A DNA stretch of 24,000 nt, taken from NCBI GenBank assembly GCA_014529385.2, contig CM043966.1:107473587-107497586 (forward strand). The letters run 5' to 3'. Of this stretch, positions 9,081-17,273 are shown piece after piece. Numbering within the stretch: position 1 is the first letter of the stretch; each line of letters opens with the position of its first letter. The position numbers were made by a program, and so were the translations under genes. Origin of the DNA: Adiantum capillus-veneris (lineage: Eukaryota > Streptophyta > Polypodiopsida > Polypodiales > Pteridaceae). The notes under the pieces are model-generated. The model had not been told where the DNA came from. It ran no database searches and saw only the letters and a list, made by a program, of their open reading frames with translations.

Positions 9081-9940
9081 TGCACCTATGGTGATCTTCA
9101 TTATCCCTCATGTATCTTGGAATCTACACCCAATTCCGGTTCCAAAAGCACATTTGCCAAAGTTAACAGAACTACTCAATGAAAAGATTAGCATGGGTAT
9201 CTTGGATCCTTCTTGTGCGCCATATTCAAACAGGTGGCTCACTGTGCATAAGAAGAATGGAGCTTTGTGGTTTATACAAGACATGCAACCTGTAAACAAG
9301 GTTACCATCAGGAATGTGGGTACAGGACCTATAGTGGATGAATTTACAGAGGTGTTTGTAGGAAGGTCAATTTACTCAATAGGGGATCTCTATTCACGGT
9401 ACGATCAATTTCAACTAGATGTTGAGAGTAGAGATCTGAGAACTATGAGAACATCTTTGGGATTGGTAAGGATGTGTATCCTACCTCAAGGAGGAACAAA
9501 ATCCAGTTGCACATATGATGAATGGGATGAACAAGGTTCTACGTGACTTCATACCTCAAATCACAATGCCATTTCTTGATGATGTGCCCATCAAAGGATG
9601 TGAAGACAAAGACAAAGATGAAGCTATGGATTCAAGGGGGTGCCGTAATTTTGTTATAGACCATATCAAAGGTTGTGAGAAAGTTTTGTCAAGGCTGGAA
9701 GAAGATAATCTTACCTTGTTAGGAAAAAAATCTGTATTTTGAGTTAATGAAGTGTTGATTGTGGGGCATATGTGTGGTCCGTATGGTAGAAGGACTTGTC
9801 CAAAAAAGATGGATACAATTAAAAGCATGAAAGAAACTGAAGTTCAAAGATTTCTTGGTGCTTGCGTCTTCTATCTTATTTGGATACCACATTATGCACA
9901 TGTAGCAGATCCTCTTTATAGGTTGTTGAGAAAGAATTAG
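9081..9940 (+). pseudogene. pol: Reverse transcriptase of gypsy-2
   Basis: Recognisable RT motifs are PIPVPKAHLPKLTELLNEKI, YSNRWLTVHKKNGALWFIQD (fingers), motif A Asp in IGDLYSRYDQFQL, MRTSLGLVRM, and the catalytic FLDD in MPFLDDVPIKGC (about 9568-9600). The frame shifts by one base between about 9498 and 9505, near an ACAAAATCC run. Stops follow at TGA 9740-9742 and TAG 9938-9940. The catalytic aspartates persist, but the frame is broken several times. The segment VQRFLGACVFYLIWIPHYAHVA belongs to the thumb region. Confidence 0.85.
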
Positions 9941-10440
9941 AAGTTTCAATGGGAATAAGAGCACACAAAAGCCATGAGGAAGCTAAAGAAGCTACTTCTT
10001 TCATCGCCAACCTTGAGAAAGATAGACTATGCATGTGAGATACCTATCATTGTGACAGTGGACACGAGTCCTACAGGGATAGGATGGGCAGTAGGGCAAG
10101 ATGATGATGAAGGAAAAAGATATGTGGTGAGATTTGGAGCCAAGATTCTGAGTTCTTGCCAACGAGATTATGCACAAGTAAAAGAGAACTATGGGGGGTG
10201 GTTACAACATTGAGGTGTGACAAGGAGTACTTGATATGGGCATTAGTGGTTGTGGAGATTGAATGTTTTCCTGTTCTTGGAATGATCACAAACTGTTCAA
10301 CTCCTGATATTGCAATGTTGTGATGGATAGCCTACATAAAGTCCTTGAATCTGAGTTCAATCATATTGCAGGGCAAGACAATTAAATGGAAGATATGCTA
10401 TCTAGGGCAAGGTATGAAGATGAACAAGACATGATTATTG
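9941..10440 (+). pseudogene. pol: RNase H region of gypsy-2, heavily degraded
   Basis: The start of the domain is visible as IIVTVDTSPTGIGWAVGQDDDEGKRYVVRFGAK (about 10048-10140). The first catalytic Asp is in VTVDTS and SCQRDYAQVK follows. A frameshift near 10185-10200 moves the remainder into other frames, where DKEYLIWALVVVEIECFPVLGM and ANCSTPDIAML-type stretches are still traceable to about 10320. A TAA at 9956-9958 also interrupts it. Confidence 0.7.
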
Positions 10441-11508
10441 AGGGAGATGATTTAGGAACAAAGTTTTACACTATTGATCATGCAAAGAGTAGTCATGCAT
10501 GTTTTGTGTCTTCGCTTGAGTCCTTTTCATAGGAACTATATGAGGATGAATGGCTCTTGATAGGTTGCTACTTAAGTAATCTACAGAAGCAAGATGATTG
10601 GACTGAGCAAAAATTCAAGAGGATAAGAAGAAAAGCATATGGATACTTCTTGAGGGATGGTTACTTATGGGAGCATCCTAAATGAAGAGTTGGAACACCA
10701 TTGCGGGTAGTATGCGATAAGGTTATTCAACAAAAAATCATTAAGGATTTCCATGAAAATTATGGGCATGACATCGAGGTGTATGGGCAACATTTTCCAA
10801 GGTAAAAGAAAGGTATTGGTGGAAAGGAATGTACAAGGATGTGGCTGAGTTTGTAGAGTCTTGTGTGACATGCCAAATTTATTCAAATGTACAGCGTCAT
10901 GATGGACTACATCATACTTATCCATTATCCTTGCATTACAAATGGGTTGTGGGCTTGGTCACAATGCCTTTGGGACTTTGGCAAATGAGGTATTTAGTTC
11001 TTGCAAGAGAAGATTTGTCCAATCAAGTTGAAGGGCGTGCATTGAGGAAAAAGAGTACATAAGCTATATGTAAATTCCGTCTTGAAGATGTGATCTGGCG
11101 CTATGGATGTGTGGGAAAGATAACTGCAAATAGAGGAGAAGTGGATGTTGATGAAGCAAGGGGATTCTTCTCTAGAATGGGCATCAAACTAGATTTAGCT
11201 TGTGCTTATAACCTAGAGTGAAATGGCAAAAGTGAAAGAGGGCATCGTCCAATAATAAAAGCTTTATCTAAGCCTTGTGAAGGTAAGCTTGGAGAGTGGC
11301 CAAGGTTATTGCCATTTGCATTGTGGGTTGACCATACAACACATAGTTCAGTCACTGGCTATATACCTGTTGAATTGATGTATGGTCAAAAACCTATGAT
11401 GCCAATTGAAGATGTAGTTTTTACATGGAATGTATTGCCATGGAAAGATGGAATGAGTAGAGAAGACCTTCTTGCATTGCACATACGGCAATTGGAAAGA
11501 AGGCTTAA
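10441..11508 (+). pseudogene. pol: Integrase of gypsy-2, part 1, two catalytic aspartates lost
   Basis: This holds the N-terminal zinc-finger region (His in FHENYGHD, Cys pair in ESCVTCQ) followed by the integrase core. Where the first catalytic Asp belongs the sequence reads WVVGLVTMP (Gly). Where the second belongs it reads KITANRGEV (Asn). Only the Glu in NGKSERGHRP is retained. The downstream EWPRLLPFALWVDHTTHSSVTGY and LMYGQKPMMP are standard. Stops occur at about 10530, 10682, 10803 and 11060 and a frame change lies near 10800. The core stops at the TTAA element and resumes at 12830. Confidence 0.83.
11505..11508. repeat. Left target-site copy TTAA of the 1.3 kb element
   Basis: TTAA directly before the CACTA end. 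The partner is at 12830-12833. Confidence 0.8.
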
Positions 11509-12829
11509 CACTAGGTTGGTAATGGGACACTTTTATGTCCTGTTAAGTGACCATTTTCCTTGAATTATGTCAAGAGTTTCAAAATGGATTTTGAGGTGCT
11601 ATCTATCTAGAAAGTTGTCTCATGGGCTGAAAAAAAAAAAGACATTTTTTTGAGTATCAATTCCATCTTCAACATTGTCCTTGCACAACATTTCACAACC
11701 TAAACTGTGTGAAAAAACGGGTCCTATTTTTGGCTTTTTTCAACCTTTTGCAACTATACCACTCTAGAATTCATGTTTGTGAGGTCTATAATGCTAGAGA
11801 ACTACCTTTAGTAGTCCTCAACATGTCCGGATGCTTCTAGGGAGAAATAAATATTAAAGCTGTAAGTAAAGACCAAATTATAAAAATTGTCAAATCCTGT
11901 TTTTTAGCCAATTTTAGCTCTTCTATAATTTTTTTGGTGGATTTTATGATATCCAAACGCAGTTTTTATTTTCTATGTCGCATATTGTAACATAAAGCTA
12001 ACATTCCTTGAGTTTTGGGGCACCTAATACCCTATTTTGTATAGTACACAACGATGGTTGATTTTTTCAATTATAGAAGAAAACGAAACATTCTAGTATA
12101 TCAAGTATAGCTTTTTCAATATTGTTAGTTTCTTGTGAAAACTACATGCATTTTGTAGGTAGTAACCATATCTAGTAATAAGGATAAACTTTGTCTAGAT
12201 ATTGATTAGTTTCTATGGGATTCTACAACTCATAATGTTGAACCTAGTTTTTTCATGTTTGTTGTATTTAGCACTTCATCTTTGTCCCCAAGATTCCCCT
12301 TGGTAAGAGATGTATTATTCTTTTGACATGCTCCATGGCTCCTTATGAACCTAAAGGACAATAGGGAACTAAGAAAACATGCATATATTATTTGTATTGA
12401 GCGTGGCTATAGAAACTTTGATGATAGGTTTACAGAATGGTAAAAATTCAACTTTTTTGTACCTATTTCTTTTGGCAAAACAAAAAATAGTCAGTGAGAA
12501 GCAATCATATGTTCTGATGACCAACCCATTGAAGTTAACTGGGGAATTTATCTCAAGTCCTACAAAAATCCCTAATCTTATTTTTATGCAACAAAACGTA
12601 TGAAATGACTGCTTTGATGAAAATGTACCGGTCCATCAACTTTGGAGGCTTGGTGTGACCAAAATATGAGAAATTTTACAAGTTTCTTATTTTTTCCATG
12701 TGTAGTAGGCCTTGAACTATAACCTCATGAAAGAATTTTACAAAATGAGAGGATCTACTATGGTTTTGGAGGTTTTTTTCAAAACCCTGAAAGGACACTT
12801 TTATGTCTTGTCAGGTTACCAACCTAGTG
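11509..12829. mobile_element. 1.3 kb non-autonomous element with CACTA-start TIRs and flanking TTAA
   Basis: The left end CACTAGGTTGGTAA (11509-11522) is repeated in perfect inverted form at the right end (12816-12829). TTAA lies outside both (11505-11508 and 12830-12833). Subterminal near-palindromes, GGACACTTTTATGTCC at 11525-11540 and a one-base variant at 12793-12808, flank the interior. The interior is AT-rich and contains no ORF with transposase character. Removing the element and one TTAA rejoins the gypsy-2 integrase in frame, which is strong evidence for a real insertion. Because TTAA is palindromic, the target duplication could be TTAA or TA. Superfamily is undecided. Confidence 0.85.
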
Positions 12830-12833
12830 TTAA
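12830..12833. repeat. Right target-site copy TTAA of the 1.3 kb element
   Basis: TTAA directly after the TAGTG end, partner of 11505-11508. Confidence 0.8.
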
Positions 12834-13133
12834 AGACATTGAGCTTGCAAAAGCTCGACTAAAGAATGCAAGGTTGAAAAACAAAGAGAGATTTGACAAG
12901 AGGCATAGGCTCAGACCAAAAGACATTGAAGAAGGTGATTGGGTGTTGGTGTACAATAGTAGCCTTGAAAACCAACACTTTACAATAAGAAAGCTTGCAA
13001 AGATATGGTTTTGTCCTTATGTTGTCAAACGCGTGCATGGAAATGCAACTTACACCTTGCGTGAGACTGGATGGGACAAAAATGAAAATTCCCATTACAG
13101 GAAAAATAATGAAATTATTCAAAAGAAGAGAGG
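12834..13133 (+). pseudogene. pol: Integrase of gypsy-2, part 2 (C-terminal)
   Basis: The frame resumes after the TTAA element with a basic helix (ELAKARLKNARLKNKERFDK), then HRLRPKDIEEGDWVLVYNSS and the GPY/F-type module, where the usual Gly-Pro-Tyr reads Cys-Pro-Tyr (IWFCPYVVKRV). It ends at the copia-type insertion at 13139. Longer reading frames through this point run on into the copia LTR and are artefacts. Confidence 0.83.
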
Positions 13134-13138
13134 ATGCT
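13134..13138. repeat. Target-site duplication ATGCT (left)
   Basis: ATGCT immediately precedes the left LTR; identical to 15795-15799. Confidence 0.9.
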
Positions 13139-13468
13139 TGTTGGGGCTGATGGTGTGTGTGTGTGTGCTCAAGGAGGTTTGTGTGTGTGTGCAGACATAC
13201 CTTACACAGTTAGAGAGAGAAGTAAACACATTTTGAAAAGGTAGACTCAATACACAAAAAGGGGCTAATAATAAATTTGCATAGTGTATGTACAACATAG
13301 GCTTGGGCTTTATTTATGTACAAAGTTGGAGTGGCTATCCGGCTAATGACTCTCCATGTAGCACTTATTAGAAGCTTACAACTCATAGGCTAAATGTCAA
13401 TGGAAAAAGGTATGCACATGTAGAGGTGTTTCCCATAGTCGTTGAAGAAGGACATGCCTATCTCAACA
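13139..13468 (-). repeat. Left LTR of the copia-type element (its 3' LTR)
   Basis: Begins TGTTGGGGCTGATG and ends TCTCAACA on the plus strand. It matches 15473-15794 with about 22 substitutions and small indels, including a TG-repeat length change and an approximately 10 bp insertion near 13275. On the element's own strand the ends are TGTTGAGA...CCCAACA. Confidence 0.95.
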
Positions 13469-13637
13469 ATCCTCGTCTTAGGCATGGACTATACTAAATG
13501 AACCTGGATCGAGACGTAAAGCCACACAGGCTAATAGTCACACAGATCGAGGTAGTCACACAGACTGAGTGGTCTCATCACATGGTGTCACACAGACTAA
13601 GAAATTCTCCCCTTAAACAAAGAAGGTGGAAGATCAT
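13469..13637 (-). other. Short 3' non-coding segment of the copia-type element
   Basis: This lies between the gag stop and the left LTR. Three or more near-copies of GTCACACAGA lie between about 13535 and 13600. On the minus strand the bases next to the LTR (AAGACGAGGAT) are purine-rich and could serve as the PPT. No pol sequence was found. Confidence 0.5.
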
Positions 13638-14546
13638 TTACAGTACATCAGTATACTTGCAAAAGTAGTTGGGGGCGGCACACACATGGAGACAATTCTT
13701 TGGTTGTTGAGCTGCATCTCCATCCTCTTCTTCTGCAAGATTGACTCTACTTTTGTCTTTGTTGTTTCTTCCTAGGCATTTTGATGGTGGATGACCTTTG
13801 ATGCCGCAATTGCTACAATACTTTCTCTTGTAGTAGTCCTTGGAAAAGTGTCCAAGCTTGCCACACTCATAACACTTCTTGTTATTTAATCTAGGTGATG
13901 ATGACTCCCTAGATGATGATGATGATGACGATGATGTAAAATAAGATCCTCCCACTCATTCAAATTTCTTCTTATTTTTCTTTTCTTCGTCATGGATTGC
14001 CCTTGTAACATATTGTAGAGAAGGTATGGGCTCTTTTTGCTCTAAGATTGTGACTATGTTGTCAAAACTTTGAGGTAGAGCACTTAGGAGCACAACGACT
14101 TGATCTTCTTCCAACACTTGGCATTGAATGTAAGTGAGCTTCGTGATTATGCTCATTAGTCTGTTAACAAGGATTGAAACATCCTCCTCTTGAAGCATAG
14201 TAAGTTTATAAAGATTTCTCTTTAAGCTAATCTTACTTTGCTTTTGTTTAGCACCAAAGTTATGTTCCAGAGTATCCCATGCTTGGATTGCAATGGTGCA
14301 ACTGTCTGTAAAGTGCACAAAATTGTCGTGGAGTAATGTGATAATTATGCCAAGTGCTTGTTCATATTTAGCTTGTGCTTGTGCAATTTGGGCCCTAGTG
14401 AGAGTGCCTTCAGCAGAAGTGGATGGTTTGCTTACTCTTGGTTTTACAACAGACCATAACTGCTTTTTCATAAGGTATCCACGTTGCTTTGTCTGCCATG
14501 TATGGAAACCGTCCCCATTAAATTTTTCAATACCTTTTTCTTCCAT
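13638..14546 (-). pseudogene. gag: Copia-type gag (UBN2 family), one in-frame TGA
   Basis: ATG at 14544-14546 opens a 196-codon frame, and after TGA at 13956-13958 the same frame continues for 105 codons. The N-terminus (KFNGDGFHTWQTKQRGYLM) and the W-D-TL...LKRNLYKLTM and LLSALPQSFDNIV motifs identify the UBN2/DUF4219-type gag of Ty1/copia elements. A Ser-rich stretch precedes two zinc knuckles. The second is intact (CSNCGIKGHPPSKC, CX2CX4HX4C). The first reads CYECGKLGHFSKDY, with Tyr in place of its last Cys. Gag would package element RNA. The single stop falls between capsid and nucleocapsid, where TGA may have replaced TGG. The product ends about 45 residues after the second knuckle with no protease motif. 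Confidence 0.9.
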
Positions 14547-15458
14547 GGTGCAAAATGGTTATACACAATAAGTGACTTGGACTTACCAGTAGAGAGAATC
14601 TTTCTATGGCAGTGTCTTGCCCAGTACAGAATGATTGGAAGCCAAAATTGTGAAGTCACTCTTCACGTGTGTGAAGCCCCTCTTCACAAGTGGTGATCAA
14701 ATTACGTATGTGGAAATGTGCATGTGCCTTGGAAAATCACGCTTTGAAGTTCGAACAGCTTAGAAGCTTGATCGAATACAAATCGACCATAAAATATTGA
14801 CAACGTCGAGCTTGGTGACGAAGTCGAGCATGTTGTCGATGCCGAGCTTGGCTGCCACTTCGAGTATGCGTAAACGTGCGGGTTTTAATCAACAAAAAGA
14901 TTATAATGGGAGCTTTGTAAATTGTTGGAGTTGTGTAGTATGTTGCTGTGAAGCTCCACTAGCCAATCAAAGGCTCAAAAGGCTACTATAATTCCAAAAA
15001 GAAAAGCATTAAGTACACAGAAAACGAGACCTCAGAGTTGCTGAGATGAATAGTTGCCGTCCAAAGCGAGGTGGGATGATCTTGAAGACATTCCGCGATC
15101 AGGTATTGCAAGAGGGGTCATTTTTGAGCTACGACTGCATCCGAAGGGGCTGATCAGCGAATCTCCAAGGCCGGAAGGAGATTTCGAAGCGAAGCCAAAG
15201 CCGCCGAATCAGGTGATAAGCTGGAATTTTCAGCGTTGCATGATCCAAAATTGCAGAAGAGAGCGCCTTAGTGAGGGAAAAACATCCTCGAGCTCGAATT
15301 GAAGCAAGTTCAAGCCATGCTTTCGATTTTCTTTGATTAAGGGGCTGATTTAGGCTTCTTTATCACCTTCTAATCAGTGATTAATGCACTTGAAAATCAA
15401 CAAATTGGGCTTCTGTGTGATGCTAATAGGATTGCTAAGCTTGTTGTGATGCTCACTA
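14547..15458 (-). other. Leader region of the copia-type element
   Basis: About 0.9 kb lies between PBS and gag. It contains a GC-richer segment with a strict 18 bp periodicity (TCGAGC-like words at 14806, 14824, 14842, 14860). No retroelement protein was recognised; long ORFs on either strand are not supported. Confidence 0.55.
14806..14868 (-). repeat. Four-copy 18 bp periodic motif
   Basis: TCGAGCTTG, TCGAGCATG, CCGAGCTTG and TCGAGTATG start exactly 18 bp apart. On the minus strand one frame gives a helix-like stretch (ILEVAAKLGIDNMLDF). Confidence 0.7.
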
Positions 15459-15470
15459 GCTCTGATACCA
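15459..15470 (-). other. Primer binding site (tRNA-iMet type) of the copia-type element
   Basis: The reverse complement is TGGTATCAGAGC, a perfect 12-base match to the plant initiator tRNA-Met primer site. It is separated from the LTR by 2 nt. Confidence 0.92.
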
Positions 15471-15472
15471 GT

Positions 15473-15794
15473 TGTTGGGGCTGATGTTGTGTGTGTGTGA
15501 TCAAGGAGGTTTATGTGTGTATGCAGGCATAACTTACACAGTTAGAGAGAGAAGTACGCACATTTTTGAAAAGGTAGACTCAATACACAAAAAAGGGGCT
15601 AATAATAGTGTGTATGTACAACATAAGCTTGGGATTTATTTACGTACAAAGCTGGAGTGGCTATCCGGCTGATGATACTCCATGTAGCCCTTCTTAGAAG
15701 CTTACAACTCATAGGCTAAATGTCAATAGCAAAAGGTATGCACATGTAGAGGTGTTTCCCATAGTCGCTGAAGAAGGACATGCCTATCTCAACA
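15473..15794 (-). repeat. Right LTR of the copia-type element (its 5' LTR)
   Basis: Begins TGTTGGGGCTGATG and ends TCTCAACA on the plus strand, matching 13139-13468. The ORF starting at 15752 in this LTR is an artefact of read-through into gypsy-2. Confidence 0.95.
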
Positions 15795-15799
15795 ATGCT
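15795..15799. repeat. Target-site duplication ATGCT (right)
   Basis: ATGCT immediately follows the right LTR; identical to 13134-13138. Confidence 0.9.
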
Positions 15800-15947
15800 G
15801 ATCCATTTGATGCACAACCAAGTGAAGAGGATGATGAAGCCAACTATATGCAAGCTAAGAGGATGAAAATGAAAATATGGCGTCTGACCATGAGTTTTAA
15901 GGCTTTACAAATGTTGTTGTGGCACATATCGGAGGATGTGCAGGTTC
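15800..15947 (+). pseudogene. C-terminal tail of gypsy-2 Pol
   Basis: Directly after the copia duplication an acidic stretch (DPFDAQPSEEDDEANYMQAKRM) is read. It then merges into low-information sequence and passes the PPT without a stop. No domain was recognised. Its position between integrase and the PPT suggests the end of Pol. The frame does not join the integrase part cleanly once the copia element is removed. Confidence 0.5.
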
Positions 15948-15959
15948 AAAGGGGGTGGA
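15948..15959 (+). other. Probable polypurine tract of gypsy-2
   Basis: AAAGGGGGTGGA directly precedes TGTCATGCC, a PPT-then-TG arrangement. Confidence 0.6.
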
Positions 15960-16500
15960 TGTCATGCCGTGGCACGTACATAGTGTGAAATAAAAACATT
16001 TTCCTCACTTTTGACACTTCTCAATATATGAAAATAAAAGCAATCATGTACATATTGCGATATATGTTGAAGCATCTACTGCAGTCGCTATCATGTACAT
16101 ACCTATCCGGGGAGTCGTGGCCTTGAATGTGGCGCATTTGCGTGCTTTTTCACTTGATAATATGCTTAATTTGGTTTGAAAATGTACATAGTCCAAGTGT
16201 TTCATGGTGGCACACTCACCCCACCTATAAAGAGTGATGCGGGCAAAAACTACCCAAAATAGCAGCTAATAGGCGTCGTTGCAGAATTGCATGGAAAGTG
16301 ACCCAAAACGGTATATTGATGAAAAATGATTCTTATCGATGATTTTTATGCTTATGCAAGTGATCCCATGAATTTAGGATTTTTTTGACTCCGTTCGGGA
16401 TTTTTCGCATAAAAAATGGCATTTTTTGGATTAAAAATGAGCTCAAAATGACCTAGTTTTGGTCCAAAGTGGCAAAATGGCCCAAAATCTGACGTTAGCT
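15960..16500 (+). repeat. Probable 3' LTR of gypsy-2 (end uncertain)
   Basis: Starts TGTCATGCCGTGG after the PPT and contains a TATA-like CCTATAAAGAG at 16224-16234, a suitable distance for a U3 promoter. There is no second copy in the window, so the right boundary is a guess and may lie on either side of the microsatellite. Confidence 0.5.
16226..16231 (+). promoter_or_regulatory. TATA-like box in the putative gypsy-2 LTR
   Basis: TATAAA within CCACCTATAAAGAGTG, about 270 bp into the putative LTR. Confidence 0.4.
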
Positions 16501-16511
16501 CATTTTTCTAT

Positions 16512-16513
<2 letters not shown>

Positions 16514-16607
<94 letters not shown>
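16514..16607. repeat. Compound (GT)n(GA)n microsatellite
   Basis: About 15 GT units are followed by about 32 GA units without a break. ORFs across it are artefacts. Confidence 0.98.
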
Positions 16608-16608
<1 letters not shown>

Positions 16609-17273
16609 CTTCTTTTTACAAAAAATACCAGCAATTTTGCACTCTTGTGCAATAGCTTCCATGGTTGCCCAATCTGTGTGTGCTGCAGTCCCGCCTCTTT
16701 GCAATCTGTATCTGAGCCTGTGAAGGAGTGAATTAGGGTTTCCCCTTATCAAAATGGTGTGTGGGCTTCAATATAGAAGCTCTGAAATCTCTACAAAATG
16801 AGAAAATGGTTGCCAAGAAGGTGGAAGCTCGAGTATTCCTTTCAACCGTTTGGAGTTACGACTATGTAATGGGGGGCGAGGCTAAAGGATACCATCGCCC
16901 CCCAAAGGATACCATGAAAGAGGGTGGGTTTTGATTGAGATTTGTGCTTGTATGAGCATTGGGGTTTCATGGTTGCAACTTTCGTGTTTTTAAATGGTTT
17001 TTCCAAGTGAAATTCAATGTGATTTGGTGTTCCTCTCATCATAATCTCGACTAAAAAAACAAGCAATTTTCAAGCATGATAGGAAAGAGGGTTTGTGACT
17101 TTGCTGTCACGAACGCTCTTAGATTTTTAGTCACCCTTAGAAAGAGGGTTGGTAATTCTCTACAAATGCTTTTCACAAAGTTTTGGTGACTCTCATCATC
17201 ACAAAATCTCACAGCCAGAGGTTTTGCACCTTCCTAGCTAGACCACACACATCCTGACACTGTCAATTTTTTT
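16608..17273. other. Intergenic sequence without a recognised gene
   Basis: No coding stretch is supported on either strand. The only structure seen is the hairpin at 16871-16903. Words such as AAGAGGGTTTGTGACT and GAAAGAGGGTTGGTAA recur loosely. Confidence 0.5.
16871..16903. repeat. Perfect 9 bp hairpin GGGGGGCGA/TCGCCCCCC
   Basis: Arms at 16871-16879 and 16895-16903 are separated by 15 nt. AAAGGATACCAT occurs in the loop/right arm (16884-16895) and again directly after the hairpin (16904-16915). Confidence 0.85.

Larger units (their letters stand above)
13139..15794 (-). mobile_element. Copia-type gag-only LTR element (TR-GAG-like), reverse orientation
   Basis: Two LTRs of about 330 and 322 bp bound a roughly 2 kb interior. 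An iMet PBS lies 2 nt inside the right LTR and a single UBN2-type gag is read on the minus strand. Protease, integrase, RT and RNase H are absent: gag ends only about 170 bp before the left LTR. The ends are TG...CA, and a perfect 5 bp target duplication ATGCT flanks it at 13134-13138 and 15795-15799. LTR difference is about 7% by eye, so it looks older than gypsy-1. It inserted at the 3' end of gypsy-2. It would need a partner element in trans. Confidence 0.93.
8084..16500 (+). mobile_element. Gypsy-2: degenerate Ty3/gypsy element interrupted by three insertions
   Basis: Fragments in the order protease, RT, RNase H, integrase, tail, PPT and 3' LTR lie between and around other insertions, so this was the host element. 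Its protease is split by gypsy-1, its integrase by the TTAA element, and its 3' end by the copia-type element. Proteins differ strongly from gypsy-1, for example LILGQPYIT in protease and IGDLYSRYDQF plus FLDD in RT, so it is a separate lineage. Many stops and frameshifts mark it as old. The gag and 5' LTR lie left of the window. The right end (16500) is approximate because no second LTR copy is available. Confidence 0.88.

Noticed and set aside
11628-11660. A-run followed by T-run as a retroposon tail
   Set aside because: It lies inside the TIR-bounded element with no target duplication or upstream SINE/LINE sequence.
11509-12829. Assignment to CACTA/En-Spm
   Set aside because: The CACTA start fits, but a 3 bp direct duplication is absent (TAA left, TTA right); TTAA or TA fits better.
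12712-13236. A single 174-codon ORF
   Set aside because: It starts inside the TTAA element and ends inside the copia LTR; only 12834-13133 is real integrase.
14797-15302. Plus-strand ORFs in the copia-element leader
   Set aside because: They run opposite to the element's coding strand, lack recognisable domains and lie between PBS and gag.
15752-15988. ORF across the right copia LTR edge
   Set aside because: It begins in the LTR and runs through the gypsy-2 PPT; only the part after 15800 may be element tail.
16495-16752. Ser/Leu and Arg/Glu repeat ORFs on both strands
   Set aside because: They arise from the GT/GA microsatellite.
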